In this document: positions 13,301 through 26,700 of the stretch, one piece after another
Layout of the letters: every line of letters begins with the position of its first letter
How positions within the stretch are numbered: the stretch's first letter is position 1
Notes under the pieces: generated by a model
Database searches by the model: none
Seen by the model: only the letters and a program-made list of their open reading frames with translations
What the model was told of the DNA's origin: nothing
Made by a program: the position numbers and the translations under genes
Assembly (NCBI GenBank): GCA_003864495.1
Contig: ML133493.1
Span: 2,549,820-2,613,819, forward strand
From: Nemopilema nomurai
Taxonomy: Eukaryota > Cnidaria > Scyphozoa > Rhizostomeae > Rhizostomatidae
Reading direction: 5' to 3'
DNA: 64,000 nucleotides

Positions 13301-14786
13301 TTAGAAGCTTTTCAGCAACTGATTCAGTCCTAAAGAAAAGTTAAAGAAAGCGTCTTAAGATTGAGCGTTAAAATAAATTTGACATAAAGAATGTACACTC
13401 TAGAAACTGGCAAATGATTTCAAAAATAAACGGGGAAAAATTAAGAGAAATCACACAAACCTGCGAAGAAGTAACTTAGTTCTGCCAGATTCAACTGATT
13501 TGTGGATCAAATCCGCAAGCAGTTCTTGAAGAATGCTGTTGAGGACAATGAATATGTTCAACGGTGTTAAAATGAAGGCTGGCTACCATTACATAGCAAA
13601 TACAAATGAAAGCTTGTGTCTAACTGATATCATACATGAGTTTAATACATGTTCATCTGCTAGTTTTACTACTGGGCATTTTTCAAAATACCTTTAAAGG
13701 GACGGTTGGCTAGGCAGTACAAAATCTACTCACTCAGTGACATATTTTAGGTCGTCTTGGAGGGCAACCATCAGCAGTGAAGCAACTTTACATCTGCAAA
13801 AAAGTCAAGATCTTACTTGCACAATCTTTAATTTTGACAAAGCATTCGCATCAAAATGGGGTTCATAGTCTAGCACTTGCTAAAGGTTTACCAGATTCAA
13901 TGGAAATTGTCAAGACAAAGGATTTTGCAGCTTCAAAACTAAAAGACTTTTTCAACTCGATGACAATGTCAAAGTCCCGTACCTATCCCTCATGACAAAA
14001 CTCTGCTGTGATTCCAGGGTCTTAATGAATATCAATAAGAATTCCTTCTCCTTCAGCAGGTCACACAAAGAAGACATGCACTTTTTCCATGTGTCACTTT
14101 TGTTGCACTAAGGAAAGAGAAGAACTATGAACTATGAATCAACTATGAGTTAAATATTGCCCCTGAATGTAGCTAAGTTTAGCTTGTTGGCACAATATAT
14201 TAAGGGGCCTAGGGCTCATTTTCAAAGAACAAGTTCTTTTACTATGAACATCGGAGCCAAGGAGGAATCATTGAACATTTGCTCAGATCATCACATCTTC
14301 TAGTAAAGGATTGAATTCAACGTAATAGCCTGATGTCTCGTTTGATAATGAAATTTGTAATAATCAGTAACAGCTTGTCGTGTCTTCATAACACGGAGTG
14401 AATCTACACTCTTGTGTATATGTCTTTATCAATGACATTGCGTGCTAAACATCAGTAAACAAACCCCTATTGTTTTACTAGTCTTTAAGGAGCCCCTGAC
14501 CACCATCTGCATACAAGCGAGACAATGAAAACAAACTGATAAGAGGTTGTCAGTTCCAGCAAGCCTCAAGTAAACAACTTTCGCTTTACAGCCTGTTTCA
14601 GAAACAAAACAACAAGAATGTGGGAAATTATATATTTTCAGGTACATACGTCTATTTCCAAAATCGGGTGGTTCTCAATTCCTGGGAATAACGACCTCAG
14701 CGCGTAACTCTCGAATCTCAAATAAGGAATCGTTGATGACATGTCCGTTGTCAGGTCAGTCATCTCTGTTTGCAGTTCCGCGAAAG
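7338..14786 (-). other. Plexin exons 24-42: cytoplasmic GAP with Rho-binding insert
   Basis: Residues from about 1305 to 1893. The first GAP segment includes [15 protein letters not shown] and the double arginine of segment C1 ([18 protein letters not shown]1436-R1437). The Rho-GTPase-binding insert follows, with [17 protein letters not shown], a ubiquitin-like fold in known plexins, up to [11 protein letters not shown]. The second GAP segment resumes at [20 protein letters not shown] and continues with [18 protein letters not shown] and [16 protein letters not shown]. It ends in two short exons and the TGA at 7340-7338. In the plexins I know, segment C2 reads LPLRFW. Here the codon is AAA, lysine 1749. 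Exons are short (45-170 bp), with small introns. Confidence 0.92.
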
Positions 14787-17700
14787 CTAAAACGAAATCA
14801 TTGCAGGATAAGAAGAAATTGACGGGTACGTTCTGTAGGGCTTGCTTACTATGCCTTAAAAGATTGGAATACTCGGATTCATAGGAAGGTATTGCAAGGC
14901 TTTGCGCTCGTAAGGAATGCCCCCATTCTTTGTATAATAACAAACCGGAAGGCTAGAATAACAGCATGTTGAAGTGGGGCATCTTTCCATGCCAAAGTAC
15001 AGCACCCTCATGTACAGGAGAAAAGTGCTCATCAAACTGTTGTCTTTTGTTTTGTTACGATACCCATAGAGTCGTTTAGAAATTAAATTGGTACTTTTTG
15101 AAAATTGAAACAACTGCTGATTAAAAGGCTTTCTTAAGTAAAGATGTAAAGTCCTAAATTTGCGCCGTGTTACAACAAAAGGTGCCTGCCTTCTTTGCAT
15201 TCCCTGGCATATCTCGATTCGAGGTTCTCCAGCCTCGTTTTGTACACCTTCTGGTACTTCTTTTCTCTCTTTTTCCGTTGATAATACAGTATGATGAGGA
15301 CAATGATGACGATGATCAAGCTGGCTGCAATTGGCGCCGTAATGTAGACGTAAAGCCACGGGAAGGGCTTTGGCTCCACCGGGCTTTTTACGTAGCGAAT
15401 GTAACCAAGAGTGTACTCCAGTCCGCCTTGTCCGACAACCACCTACACATAAAAAAAATGTGTGTAGTTACAGTGACATATGATATTTCTGGACATTAAA
15501 ATCATTACTAAAATGAAGTTCCAAGTCCTAAGCACCGTAAAAACAAATGAGAATATCAGAGGGGCGTGGGATTATATAGCTTCTATTGGGTAAAGGGCAG
15601 TAGTAAAAGGCTTTCACAATTCATTTGTTCAATTGAGCCAAATATACTTCTCGTTTAACTGTCAGTTTCTCATTCCATTAGGCATTGCAATAACTTTCTT
15701 TTTTAGGTATTGCCATATTTTTCGCAAAAAAAGACAAATGGTGTGAGACACTATGATGACGCCAAGGTATTTTTCCCATTACAATACGAAGTGGAGTTGA
15801 TGGCGTTGATTTTAGAGGATCTTTCTACTTAGAATCAATATAAAAAACCAAGAATGGTCACGGTACCAACCTTGACAAGAGCTTTTTGGCTCTGCTTTAT
15901 TTCCTCGAGCTTTTTCTCTTCGGGCGATATACAGAACAAAGTCTATGACAGAAACAAATAGAAATTAATGTAATTTAGTAAAATCAACAGGACAAGGAGC
16001 AACAAAGCGATCGTATATCGAGCAAGTGAAAATGACTCTTTCAAATGTGATTAAAATCTGACACTTGAGATTAAAATGATAATCTGTGGGAACAAGAAAT
16101 CGAGACTATCGGTATATTTTCTACAAATATAACCGAAAGAACAAAAATAATCATTCGAAACACACTTCTCTGATATTTTGCACCACGCAGGGCAGTCCTG
16201 CGACAGTCACATTGACATCCTCATTTCCAAGCAAATCCAGGTTGCTTCCCTGTTCAAGGAGAAATACAGACGCTTATTGCAAAATCTTCATGTGCAGTTT
16301 TCTGTTGCATTGTGGCAGTAGTTTAAGGGGCATATCTTCGAAAACACAGAGAAAAATTCTTCTTTCAATAAATGCGACATTGTTGGAATACGTGCAATAC
16401 GCGTGAATATTGTGGCATTATCAAGTCGGACAAACATCAATTAGGTTCCTTCACTGAAAATAGATTTCGGACTAGCGTTTTGACATGAAAAAGTCTGAAA
16501 ATCTGAAAAATTAAATTTTCAACGATATACTTTAAATCCGTTAGTGCATCTAACAAATAAAAGGTCTGTAAACGTGGCAAAACGATTATTAAGAAAAGGC
16601 TGTTTGGTAACGCGCCAGGGCTACGTACCTTCAAATACAAAATTCGCCTTTGAAGATCCTTGATACCATTAAACTTTTCAAAAACTGGATCCCCCCGAAT
16701 AGTAATATTCTCTATGGACTCAACCGACTTCACGCGCTGCATCAGAAAACCAAGTTCCGCTGTAACCGATGCAGCCAGAAGCATTCCGGTGAGAGAGGTC
16801 ACATTGGGAGCAGTGCAATCCAGTCGAGTTGGCAAAGTGATGTTACAAGGTCCCTGGAAGAATGAAAAGATTTATGTGGATACTATTTCTAAGAAAGCAG
16901 ATTATCGAGATAAGATTATCAGCCGAGCCATCACTGGCAATCACAAAGCATTAGAAGGTACTGAGTGAAATTCAAAAACCAGAAACCATGATCAGCGAGT
17001 GTAGAATATTTCACTCTGAAAATGAGCGTGTCTTCAAGAAATACGATTCACAATTTCATAGCACTCATAGATCAAGTAGATAGATTGCCCTAATAACTTG
17101 GACCTTACTGGGAATTGAAGTCATTCGCAACCAGCGACCATTTCAGAATTTTTGCATCGGGTTTTATCAGAGGGCCTACGGATGTGTTATGCCACTAGAC
17201 TTTCCCCGTGACGTATCGCATCAATACAGGAAACAAAGAATTCTTATAGTCAAATGACATCGCGAATAGGAAGAAGAGGTGTTAGGCGATAATAATCTTT
17301 ACTGGTAACTTTCTGTTAGTGCCTGAAAGAGGCAGATGTGTACTTACATAAAAAGGTACTCTTTGTGGATAAACAACAAACTTTATCCTTGGATTCTGGA
17401 TCAGGTCAAATCTTTCTCCTTTCACGATAAAAATCTGTCCTCCACTACAAAATAATTTAATGCATTTAAAAAATCAGACAAGTACAGATCTAAACTCAAA
17501 ATATTATTTTACTTAAATTGAAATTCAGCTCACAACTAGTAAAAATGCAATGACATTATATATTATGTAACAGTAGTCGAGGCTTAAATTTGATGCAAAA
17601 ATGTCTTCTTAACCATACGTAATAGTCATGTCCTGCAGAAAATGGACTATCCTTTACTTAACCCAAAAGCTACACCAAACGACGACAGAAAATTCTAAAA

Positions 17701-20700
17701 AATTTAACGAGCCCATTATCGAAGCACGGAAATAGCGACTATAGTGCTCGCTGGAAACAAACATATTTTTGTATTTACTGCTTACACCCGGCTCCTTTTC
17801 AGAATGCAGACAGATGCGCTACGAGACAGTAGCTTAATGAGTAGCACACTATTTAAGAGCACGCACCTTGCAAACGTCTCTAGGGCCTGGTTGTCATCGG
17901 ACCTGAACTTGTGTGTCTGCACGCTTCTCACTACGGGATCAGGCTGCACACTAAACACAGCACTGGTGCTGAGTGGTACATTCTGGCCGTCAAACGAAAC
18001 GCTCACGCCCTCGATTGCCCGCTTTCGTCGCTTTGGGCACTGACTTGAAATGGTGCAAACAATTCTATCCCGAAATCTCCTACAGTAAAGTAATGTTTTC
18101 AATAGAATGAAGGAAAGACACAAGATAAGAAAAGCTTGAAATTCTGAGCCTGGTAAAATGACAAATGATAATTAGACAAAATAGTGCAGGCGTAAAGCGA
18201 GGGAATAGTGGTAGATGGATAATTTTAACTAAATAATTTATATCGCAGATGGCAGCATCAATGCTGAGTGGCTATTGTTGCTATTTCTGCAGAAACATCA
18301 ATATTTCAACATGACTGTGAAATAATACACAAGGCTTTCTTTTTCAAAAAATGGAAGCTACTGATGGAATGGCAAAGAATGCATAGCTAGAGACTGAGCT
18401 TTCGCCAACGCCTTCTGCTTTGCAAAAGGAAGTGGACGTCAAACAAACTAAAATAGCGTTCAGTGTTCCCACTCTATGCAAATTTTAAGCAACAACAAGA
18501 ATGCTGACTCTAACATCTCCTTTACTGTAAGGAATATTATTGTAGATTCTCCGTTGTAGCTACGCTGACTTACATGCCTATGACAATCTTATGCTGCATA
18601 AAATGTTTGGTTGAATCTGATTGTAGCCTTTACTAGATGTACTCAAAGCTTCACCTGAGGTCACTGTTGCACGGGCTGCCAGCCACTGTCACATTCACAG
18701 ATCCACCAACATGCAGATCACTTCCAAAGACTGTAAACTTGGTACCACCCGAACATGGACCTTTTGTTGGTTCAAATCGTACAACGACTGGTTTCTGTTG
18801 TGATAAGAAAAAGATTTTACGATTAAGGAATCAATTATCATCAACGATTTAAGGGGCAAGAATGCAGTCAGTGGATAAATAGGTTTCCTTTCAAGAATTG
18901 TCGGTGGACAGGGTTTCATAAACAGAGGTCAGAATGATATTAAAGAAGAGATGATGGAAAAGGCAGAGTAAAAGCAGCCTATCCACAAATGATTTTATTA
19001 ATAAAAAGGCTTCCATGACAACAGAGGTCTTATAGGTTTTAAGACAGTGTTGAGAAATCTCAAGAACAAATAGAAAAGCCACATTCGAATTGACTAGTAC
19101 CTTGTACATAAACTGCTTCTGTGAGTTGATTTGGACGACCTGTTTCCCGAACTTAACAAACATCTTCACTGTGCCATTTTTAGGGGCTGCAACACTTCCT
19201 GATTGACAATAAACCCTGTGAGGTAGAGAAAAGGCCTAAATATTAAACACAAACTAGTGCTCATCTCGGCAAAATCCATCGTTTGACCAAAGGGGTCTCA
19301 ATGACATCAAATTGACTATGTCACATCAAGGGTTTTCCAAAAACAGCATAAATTTGACAATAATGACAGCCTAATACTTGGTCCAAATACACACATAATC
19401 CGAGGAAATAATTTGTCGAAACATAAAAAACAAAGGCACGGGTAACTCACGTTTTTGACACCAGATACAAGTCCGGAAGTAGCCGACACATCTCCCCAGC
19501 GATCGTAACATTCACGATATCCCCCTTACTGGTGCCCAGGTCTCTTCCCTCGATCTTCATTTGGGTATTCCCAGATATTGCTCCTGAGAGTGGCAAGAAC
19601 TAAAACAAAGAAAATGGCTGGTTATAAATTAATTAAGAACTCGCTCCCTGATTTCAAACGTAAAGTAAAGGAAGTTCCAAAATATTTCCCCGGAATTGAC
19701 ACATATCTAAGCTAGGTATCACATATATTCAAACTGAGAGAACTTTGGCCCGATCTCAAGTGAGTTGAGCCCCAGACACAGCTGACCGATAACAAAATCA
19801 AGATTGCAGGACAAGATGATTGAATTTTTTTGGTCAAATTGATTTATTCGAATTGAGTGACACCGCGCGATCCTTCATCAACTATTTCATCCTGCCTGTT
19901 ATCAATCTTCCCATTTATGTTTCAAACATTCAAGCCAAATCGATTTATTCAGAGACAATTCAGCGGTTTTTATATAAAACACATTTTGAAGCTTCAAAGC
20001 AGCTTAATGGCTCCATTATCTATTAGACATAAATCAGATCATATATTCCATCAACAGGTTAATGAAAGGATAAGCAAATAAAATGTAATGCAGCTTGTGG
20101 TGATAATCTGATTAAAAAAGCATGCTATCTTTCCCTACCGGATATTTAGAAAATATTGAAACGCGATTATTGAATAAGCTAATAACCATATCTCTCTTCG
20201 AATGGTGGCAGAGTTAGCTTGTGTACCTTTCGTACTAAATCAAAGATGGAGGGATTAGAATTGAGGATCGAACACAATTGTGAAAATTCGTTAGGTCCTT
20301 TGGAGGATCTGGTGATCTGACTACAAACTGACATTAGCAGCCTGAGAAACTTGCAAAGCGTCTCTTCTAAAGTCTTGTTAATAGCTTTCTGGAGCACCAA
20401 AATAGCAGTGCTTCAACAGCCCCAAATGTTTAGTTTCGTTACAAAGTGTATGTGTAGTAATACTGTATGACTTTATTGTAGTTGTGTTGCAGTATATCGG
20501 ATCTGTTTAGACTTATTATTGTCATATAGAGGTAGTTATTGGTCAACCAGTGGGTAGGCCACGTTGAGCTCAGTGGAGCAAATACTCTCAAACTGACATG
20601 AAATACCGTGTTTAGTTTTGCGAACTAGGAATCCGACGAGCTAAAACCTGTTCTGCAGACCATTTTCATGAGCCAAAGATTTCATACCATCGATCTTAAA

Positions 20701-23700
20701 GATAGATTATGAAGACGCCTTTAGTGCAACTTAAGCGTAAAGCTGACACTCTACAAAACAGCTTCTTGCATTGTCTACTGGTTGGGTCCATCATGTGACA
20801 CACATACGCAAACTCAGGCTCTCTAAAACCTGGCCTGTAGCTGCAAGCTGCAATCAACCTCCCGGAGCCTCTTATTCAAAGTGACCTGCGGCTTTCCCAA
20901 AAGAGGTTACTTGTCAGATGGCCTGCTCGTGCCAACACTCACCTGTTTGATTGCCGGCGGTCTTGGGCACGTGGTGTTGGCCCAGTCCTTGACTGAACTG
21001 CATGCGTCAGCCACTGTGCACGTCTTCTGGCTACACCAACCACACTGCCACGCCTTCGGAGCGTTAAGACAAATACCACAGCTGTCCCTTTTCACATGGC
21101 ATTTGTAAAAGACCACTGTTGAAAAAGAGGTTGCAATGAAAGAAACGCTCGCCTAATAATCACTGCTGTGATATGTGCCTATTATCATGGCTAGTTCACG
21201 TGCAAATCGAAATCTCCAAATATAGCAGTAGTGAAAGGAAACGATAAAACTGCACAAATTCGTGAAAAAATCTCAGACAAGAGGGTGCAATAGAGAATAC
21301 GTGGAACCAGAGGGACAGATGGCCAATTATCGGTGATTGGGAGGGAGCCGTTAAGAGCTCTATCGGTGGAAATTTGAGAGTTGAATGGGAAACATTTCTA
21401 GAAAGAGTTCCAAAACACAGACAGCTGTGACGTCAGTGAGATTAGCGTTTCGCTCTCGAATTGGAAAATGACTTGATGCATCATTACAGAAGACATCCTT
21501 CAACGCATTGAAAAGGCCTTGTAACAGAACCATATCTCTAGAAATCGAAACCGTGCTGTCACCTCTAGTGCCTTTGATAGCGTCTAGGTTCTTTCCACCA
21601 TACTGAATCACAACGGACGTTGTGTAGTTTGCTGCGTCAAGCATATATGTATACTGTAAAAAGATTAAAGCAGTTAGCATAAAACAAGCTCACAGCAAAT
21701 GCGTAACAAATATATCACGAGACACTGTTTGCAAAACCAGCAAACCACAGCTGGCATAATCTCTGGCAAAGATGTTCGAGGATTCGCTTAGCAAACACTG
21801 CTTGAAAGTTTAAAACAAACTGCCCAGTTCAAACAAATTTAGGATTTAGAAATATTTGTTCGCCTTGGCAGTGAACAGGTGATACAATCGTGCAACTAAT
21901 TAGTTCTGGTAATGAGTCAGACCCAGAAGATTTAACTCCTGAAATGCAGGCTCAGTATTCCAAACATTAAGACAGGGAGAAAACAACAAATCGAGCAAGC
22001 AACACTTACTTTTTTCTTTGTGCAAACAAGAGAAGTAGTACTCTTCAGCAAAGCCCTCGTTTTGTGTACTTGGCCTTCTATCGTGACCAGACATTCGTAA
22101 TTGAAGGAAACCTACGATCGACAAGCAACATTTCAAAGAGATCCTGTAGCAAGAGAATGCTCATGGGTGGGGTAGAAGGCTTTTTCTCTAAGTAGCCAAT
22201 GATAGTGGCTGGTGTTTTATGATTAATCTATTAATCATAAACTACCTCAGAGCCTGTGATTATATGACTTACTGCAGTGGTTTGCAAAGGTTTCGTTTCA
22301 ATGAAGGTATCATTCATGCCATGTTATTAAACAAAGTCCAGGTAGAGGAAAAGCCTCCAGCAACTTATCCAAGCCAAATCTGAAGCCTTTTAAAAAGCCT
22401 TTGCAAGAGCTTTTACAAGAGCCTTCACTTACTCTTATTGACGCATAAAAAGAATACAGATAGCATTCAAAGCTGAATACATATATCTAGATTCCATTAC
22501 CGTTGGTGAAGGAAGATTTGCTCCGACAACTCGAATCTCTCTATCAACCCCATCGGACAAGTAGCTGTTCTTGATTTCAGTGACCAGTGGACACTTGCTG
22601 TACTGGAGGGACTGTTCAGGCTGAAACAGAAACAATGATCATAAACAGTAAGAGACGTGTTTGAGAACAAGCAACAGCCGGTGCCAGCCTGAAGGCAAAA
22701 GATACTGGGTGGAAAACGATGCTACTAAAGCGAATTGATCCTTGAGTACTTGCAGCTGGTAACAACAAACACTGTATTGTATCTCCTTATCTCACTAAAC
22801 TAGCTCAAACCCTCCTGACATGGCATCATGAGATGATAAGTTCAGATAATAGAACAAGATATGACACCAAAGTCTGCAGTACAGATTTCCCCACGAACGG
22901 CTCGTGGACCTATGTCACGAGGGTCACTGCGCAAATGATAAGGACCAAAAATTCAAATGCGGTCTTAAACTCATAATATCATGTTAAGTATAAAAAAATA
23001 ACTAAATAATTATTAATAATACCCAAACAGGAATAACAAAATAAAAAAGTTAAGTTCATAAGTATAGGCTTTTAACGAAGAACAGGAAGTTCCTCTTAGC
23101 AGGCAAACATATAGAAGCAATGTAATGTGCAGTAGCAATATCGTGAAAATGTTGGAATAGTTATGACCATAGAGCAGAGGTACGATTAGGATCCAAACAG
23201 AAGACTACCGTACCCCGGCATGAACCACGTAGTTCCCACACGATGACAGGCTGTCCGAACAGGTCAGTGAGCTGGCGCACCAATTGCACGTGTACTTGAA
23301 ACGGGTGCATTCCAAGCAGCTGTAATGGAGTTAACAGATCTATCAAGCTCTGGCAACTGGCCTAGGCTTGGCCTAAGTGCAATTCTTTTATTTTGCAGAT
23401 ACAAACAAGTAATTAGTCAAATTATTGTAACAAATGATCAACATAATGGAAATATTTATAATCTATTCCTTATGAAACCCATTTACAGAATTCAACAAAA
23501 AGTTCTGTGAGACGGTCGAGTTTGAATGCAGCAAAGCTAAGCCAAGCATATAACAACGTTATGTAGCCAAGCAAGGTTGCAAAGTAGAAGCAAAACAGGG
23601 TGTACGCCAAGGACACTAACATTGCAAGAAAGTACGTTTTTTCCAATAAATCAATATTGAATATGTTGGAACAAACCTTTTTATCTGTTCACAGTTGAAG

Positions 23701-26700
23701 AAATTCACACTGTTTTCAACCAGAACAATACCTTTCTCGGGTGAACGCAAATATACCATCACTGCGATGCCTATGAGGAACCATTTCGTTAAAAAAGAGC
23801 ACAAGAGGGGGATGGGCGGGGCTAGAGACTTTCAAAATTCGATTGATTTTCTATTGATACAAGTCTATCTTAACCATAGGCTAAACACATAATCGCGTGC
23901 TATTCATATAATGGTTTCATTCTTAGAATGATTTTCATTTTGATTAAAATTCTACTTCATTTAGACAACCTTTCGACATCTTATCGAGTTTTATCGTGGC
24001 ACACAATCGTACATGTGTTGCAACCAACAATCTTGAAGCCACCACACAAGTATTTACTTTTTCATCATTCAAGGTGGTCAGTTAGCCGGTGCATGGCCTT
24101 ACTCTGCACAATCATAGTTGCCAAGATGAGTTATCTATTTGAGACGCCACGCGAATTCCTCGCTATGATCAGAAAATGAATTATTTTTCCGACAGCAATA
24201 ATGGACTAAGCTCAATAGATAACCTTTTAACGAAATGAATTTGACAAGTTTCTTATACGACGTCGTTTGAACAGAAACAAATTTCGAAGCGAGGCAGTTT
24301 AAACAGGGATTGATTCTTGTGAGAGGATCGCGCACCACGAAGAAACGAAACAAAAGTCGCATAAAACAAATATTAGCGTAATCAAACCAACGCCAATACA
24401 CAGCCGAACGGGAAAATGAGCATACTTTTTGCCGCGACAGTTCCTGGAATGTCACCGAACTTCGGAGTTAAGCAAGAATATTCCTCTCCAGAAACAACAG
24501 CCGTGACATTGGCTGTACCAAAGGAACATTTGTAGGTCCGTCCATCTTGCAATGTTGGCAAGTTCTTGATTTTCCAAAACACCTGGAATGGGAATTTAGC
24601 CATAAAGAAACGGCCTAAAAATGCAGAGCTCTCGGACATATCCTTTTAGAATAGGCCTAAGAATATATTTATATTTTTAGTACATAAAATTAGATTCTTG
24701 GAAAAAAGGGCTTCTCTATTAACCTGCTTATAATTAAAATTATGAGACTACTACATGAACTCAGAGTATATTTGGTGTAAACAGGTCGCAAAACAATTCT
24801 AGCTTGCTGATAGCAATTGTTGCCAAAATTGCACCAAAAGACTTTAAAAGCGCCCGCCTAGTGTTTGTTCACTAACTTTAGACCAGCAAACTACATCCAT
24901 TTTAAGGCTTTTCCCACACAATATACGCGCCTGGCAACAATTTAACGACTCGAACACCCCCACACTGGCCTAAGGCTTGAAAACAATCTTACAAAGACTC
25001 TGGTGAAGCTTCACAAAAACATTATCTATGCAAAAAATAAATACGTCTGGCTGTGATTTCCCCAAAACTTTTTCGCTACTTAAACCATTCCAGAATCCTC
25101 TAGACAACATCTTACCACAATATCCACAACACATGGGTGCAGAACTCCTCAGAAGCGTCCGCCTTAACGCAGAAGACAAATTTGGTTTTCCTGTTCGAAT
25201 TATTAAATTGCAAGTAAGAAAAAAAGATGTGGCGCTAATCGAGTTTTTGGGTCGTATAATCCAGTTTGATATGATATTCCTTTGCAGAAAATTCCCAGTT
25301 TGAAAATGTATTAGTCTGAGGAATGACGGCTCTACTGTAACTGAGAATACCCCGACCAAGAACCTAAACGTGACCTCGGCCCACTTGGCTAGTTGCTTAC
25401 TTTCCATTTTCTTGATGTTAATATCATTTTTCTATTCCTAATTGCTTAAACAGCGTGGGCAATCGCAGGCAGGGCCCTCACAAGTCGCTACGAGAGTCAC
25501 CTCCTGACAAAAAAGTAATCGTTGGTAGTGGCTATCAAATCATGTAGAAATAGACAGGTTATCAAAATTGTTTTCTCTTAAGTTACATTTTCACTGGCAA
25601 GCACCAAATCTTTCGCAAAAACAACGTAGAACAACTTGTTCCCTTCACCTTCAGATTCTTTTCTAGAAGAGGGTATCAACCCCAAACCCTCTTTAACAAG
25701 TGTTTCAAATCGGGTAGTAGATATTGCTCCTACACAAACTAAATTCATTGCCTCGCTTAACCAGAACTGCTTACTAAATGCAACCACTTAGCTCTTCGAC
25801 CTCACAAGAGATTCTCCGAATAGTCTGTTATTCCAAATCACATCCTACAATATTCACATTGTGGTGCGAATTTCAAAGCATTGAACTTTCTCACGGCTTC
25901 CAGACACACACTCCATAGAACTCCGTATACTCGACACTTCAACCTTTTCAAATAGTACTGACAAACGAACGTTTTGGTGAAACTAGGAGTCACCAGTGCT
26001 TTGGATCACTACCCATTGTCGTGACAGAAAAAATTCAACGGGGTGTAATAAATTCCATTTGTACTATTTAATGTTTTTTCAAAATATTTGCCCAACAATA
26101 GTTCTTGGTAATACGAAACGGAATCCTTTTTTGCAATCGCAAAACAAAAAATGCAGCGGAAACGAAGAAGCCTTCTTTTTAAGTTATTGATAGGACCTTG
26201 TTCTTAAACGCGTGCTGAAAAGCAATTTTCATGGACAGAGGCATACTAGGCAGGGGCATAAGGAAGTTAGGCCCTTGGCAGAAATTAAACGCTTCCTTGA
26301 GATTGCATTTGTACCAGCAGAATAGAACTGATCAGTTGCTCCTCCGAAGATTCCCTAGACCCCGCACTTAGCTTGCCAAGTTTCAAAGTAGAATTCATCC
26401 ACGCGTGATACTAAAGCACCGGGGCCTAAAGATCAGTTGTGATGACATATAGTCTTCTGGTAAGCGAATACCTTGGTTTGTTTGCGAATAGAAATGGCGG
26501 CCTTGTCGGGTTTGAAAGAAACGAATGAAGGGCAGTTGTCCATGTTGTCATCCACAAAGTGCAAGGGCCTATCTGAGTAGGCGCACTGGCTCTTCACGCT
26601 GCATCTGCGAAGGAGAAATTCACGGGAGATTATCCACAAAGATCATCTATAGAATATTCATCGACGCAAGATGATGCAAAGACAACGTGATGAGCCAAAC

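Noticed and set aside
14856..15359. 167-residue minus-strand frame overlapping the plexin membrane exon
   Set aside because: It is the shifted-frame shadow of exon 23 plus intron sequence.
24970..25407. 145-residue minus-strand open frame in a plexin intron
   Set aside because: No domain resemblance and no phase-compatible splice sites; looks like a chance frame.
25437..25512. Minus-strand Cys-rich stretch after a good acceptor ([21 protein letters not shown]), possible extra plexin exon
   Set aside because: Plexin exon 7 joins exon 8 directly in phase 0 and matches the family; this stretch ends in a stop and would break the frame.
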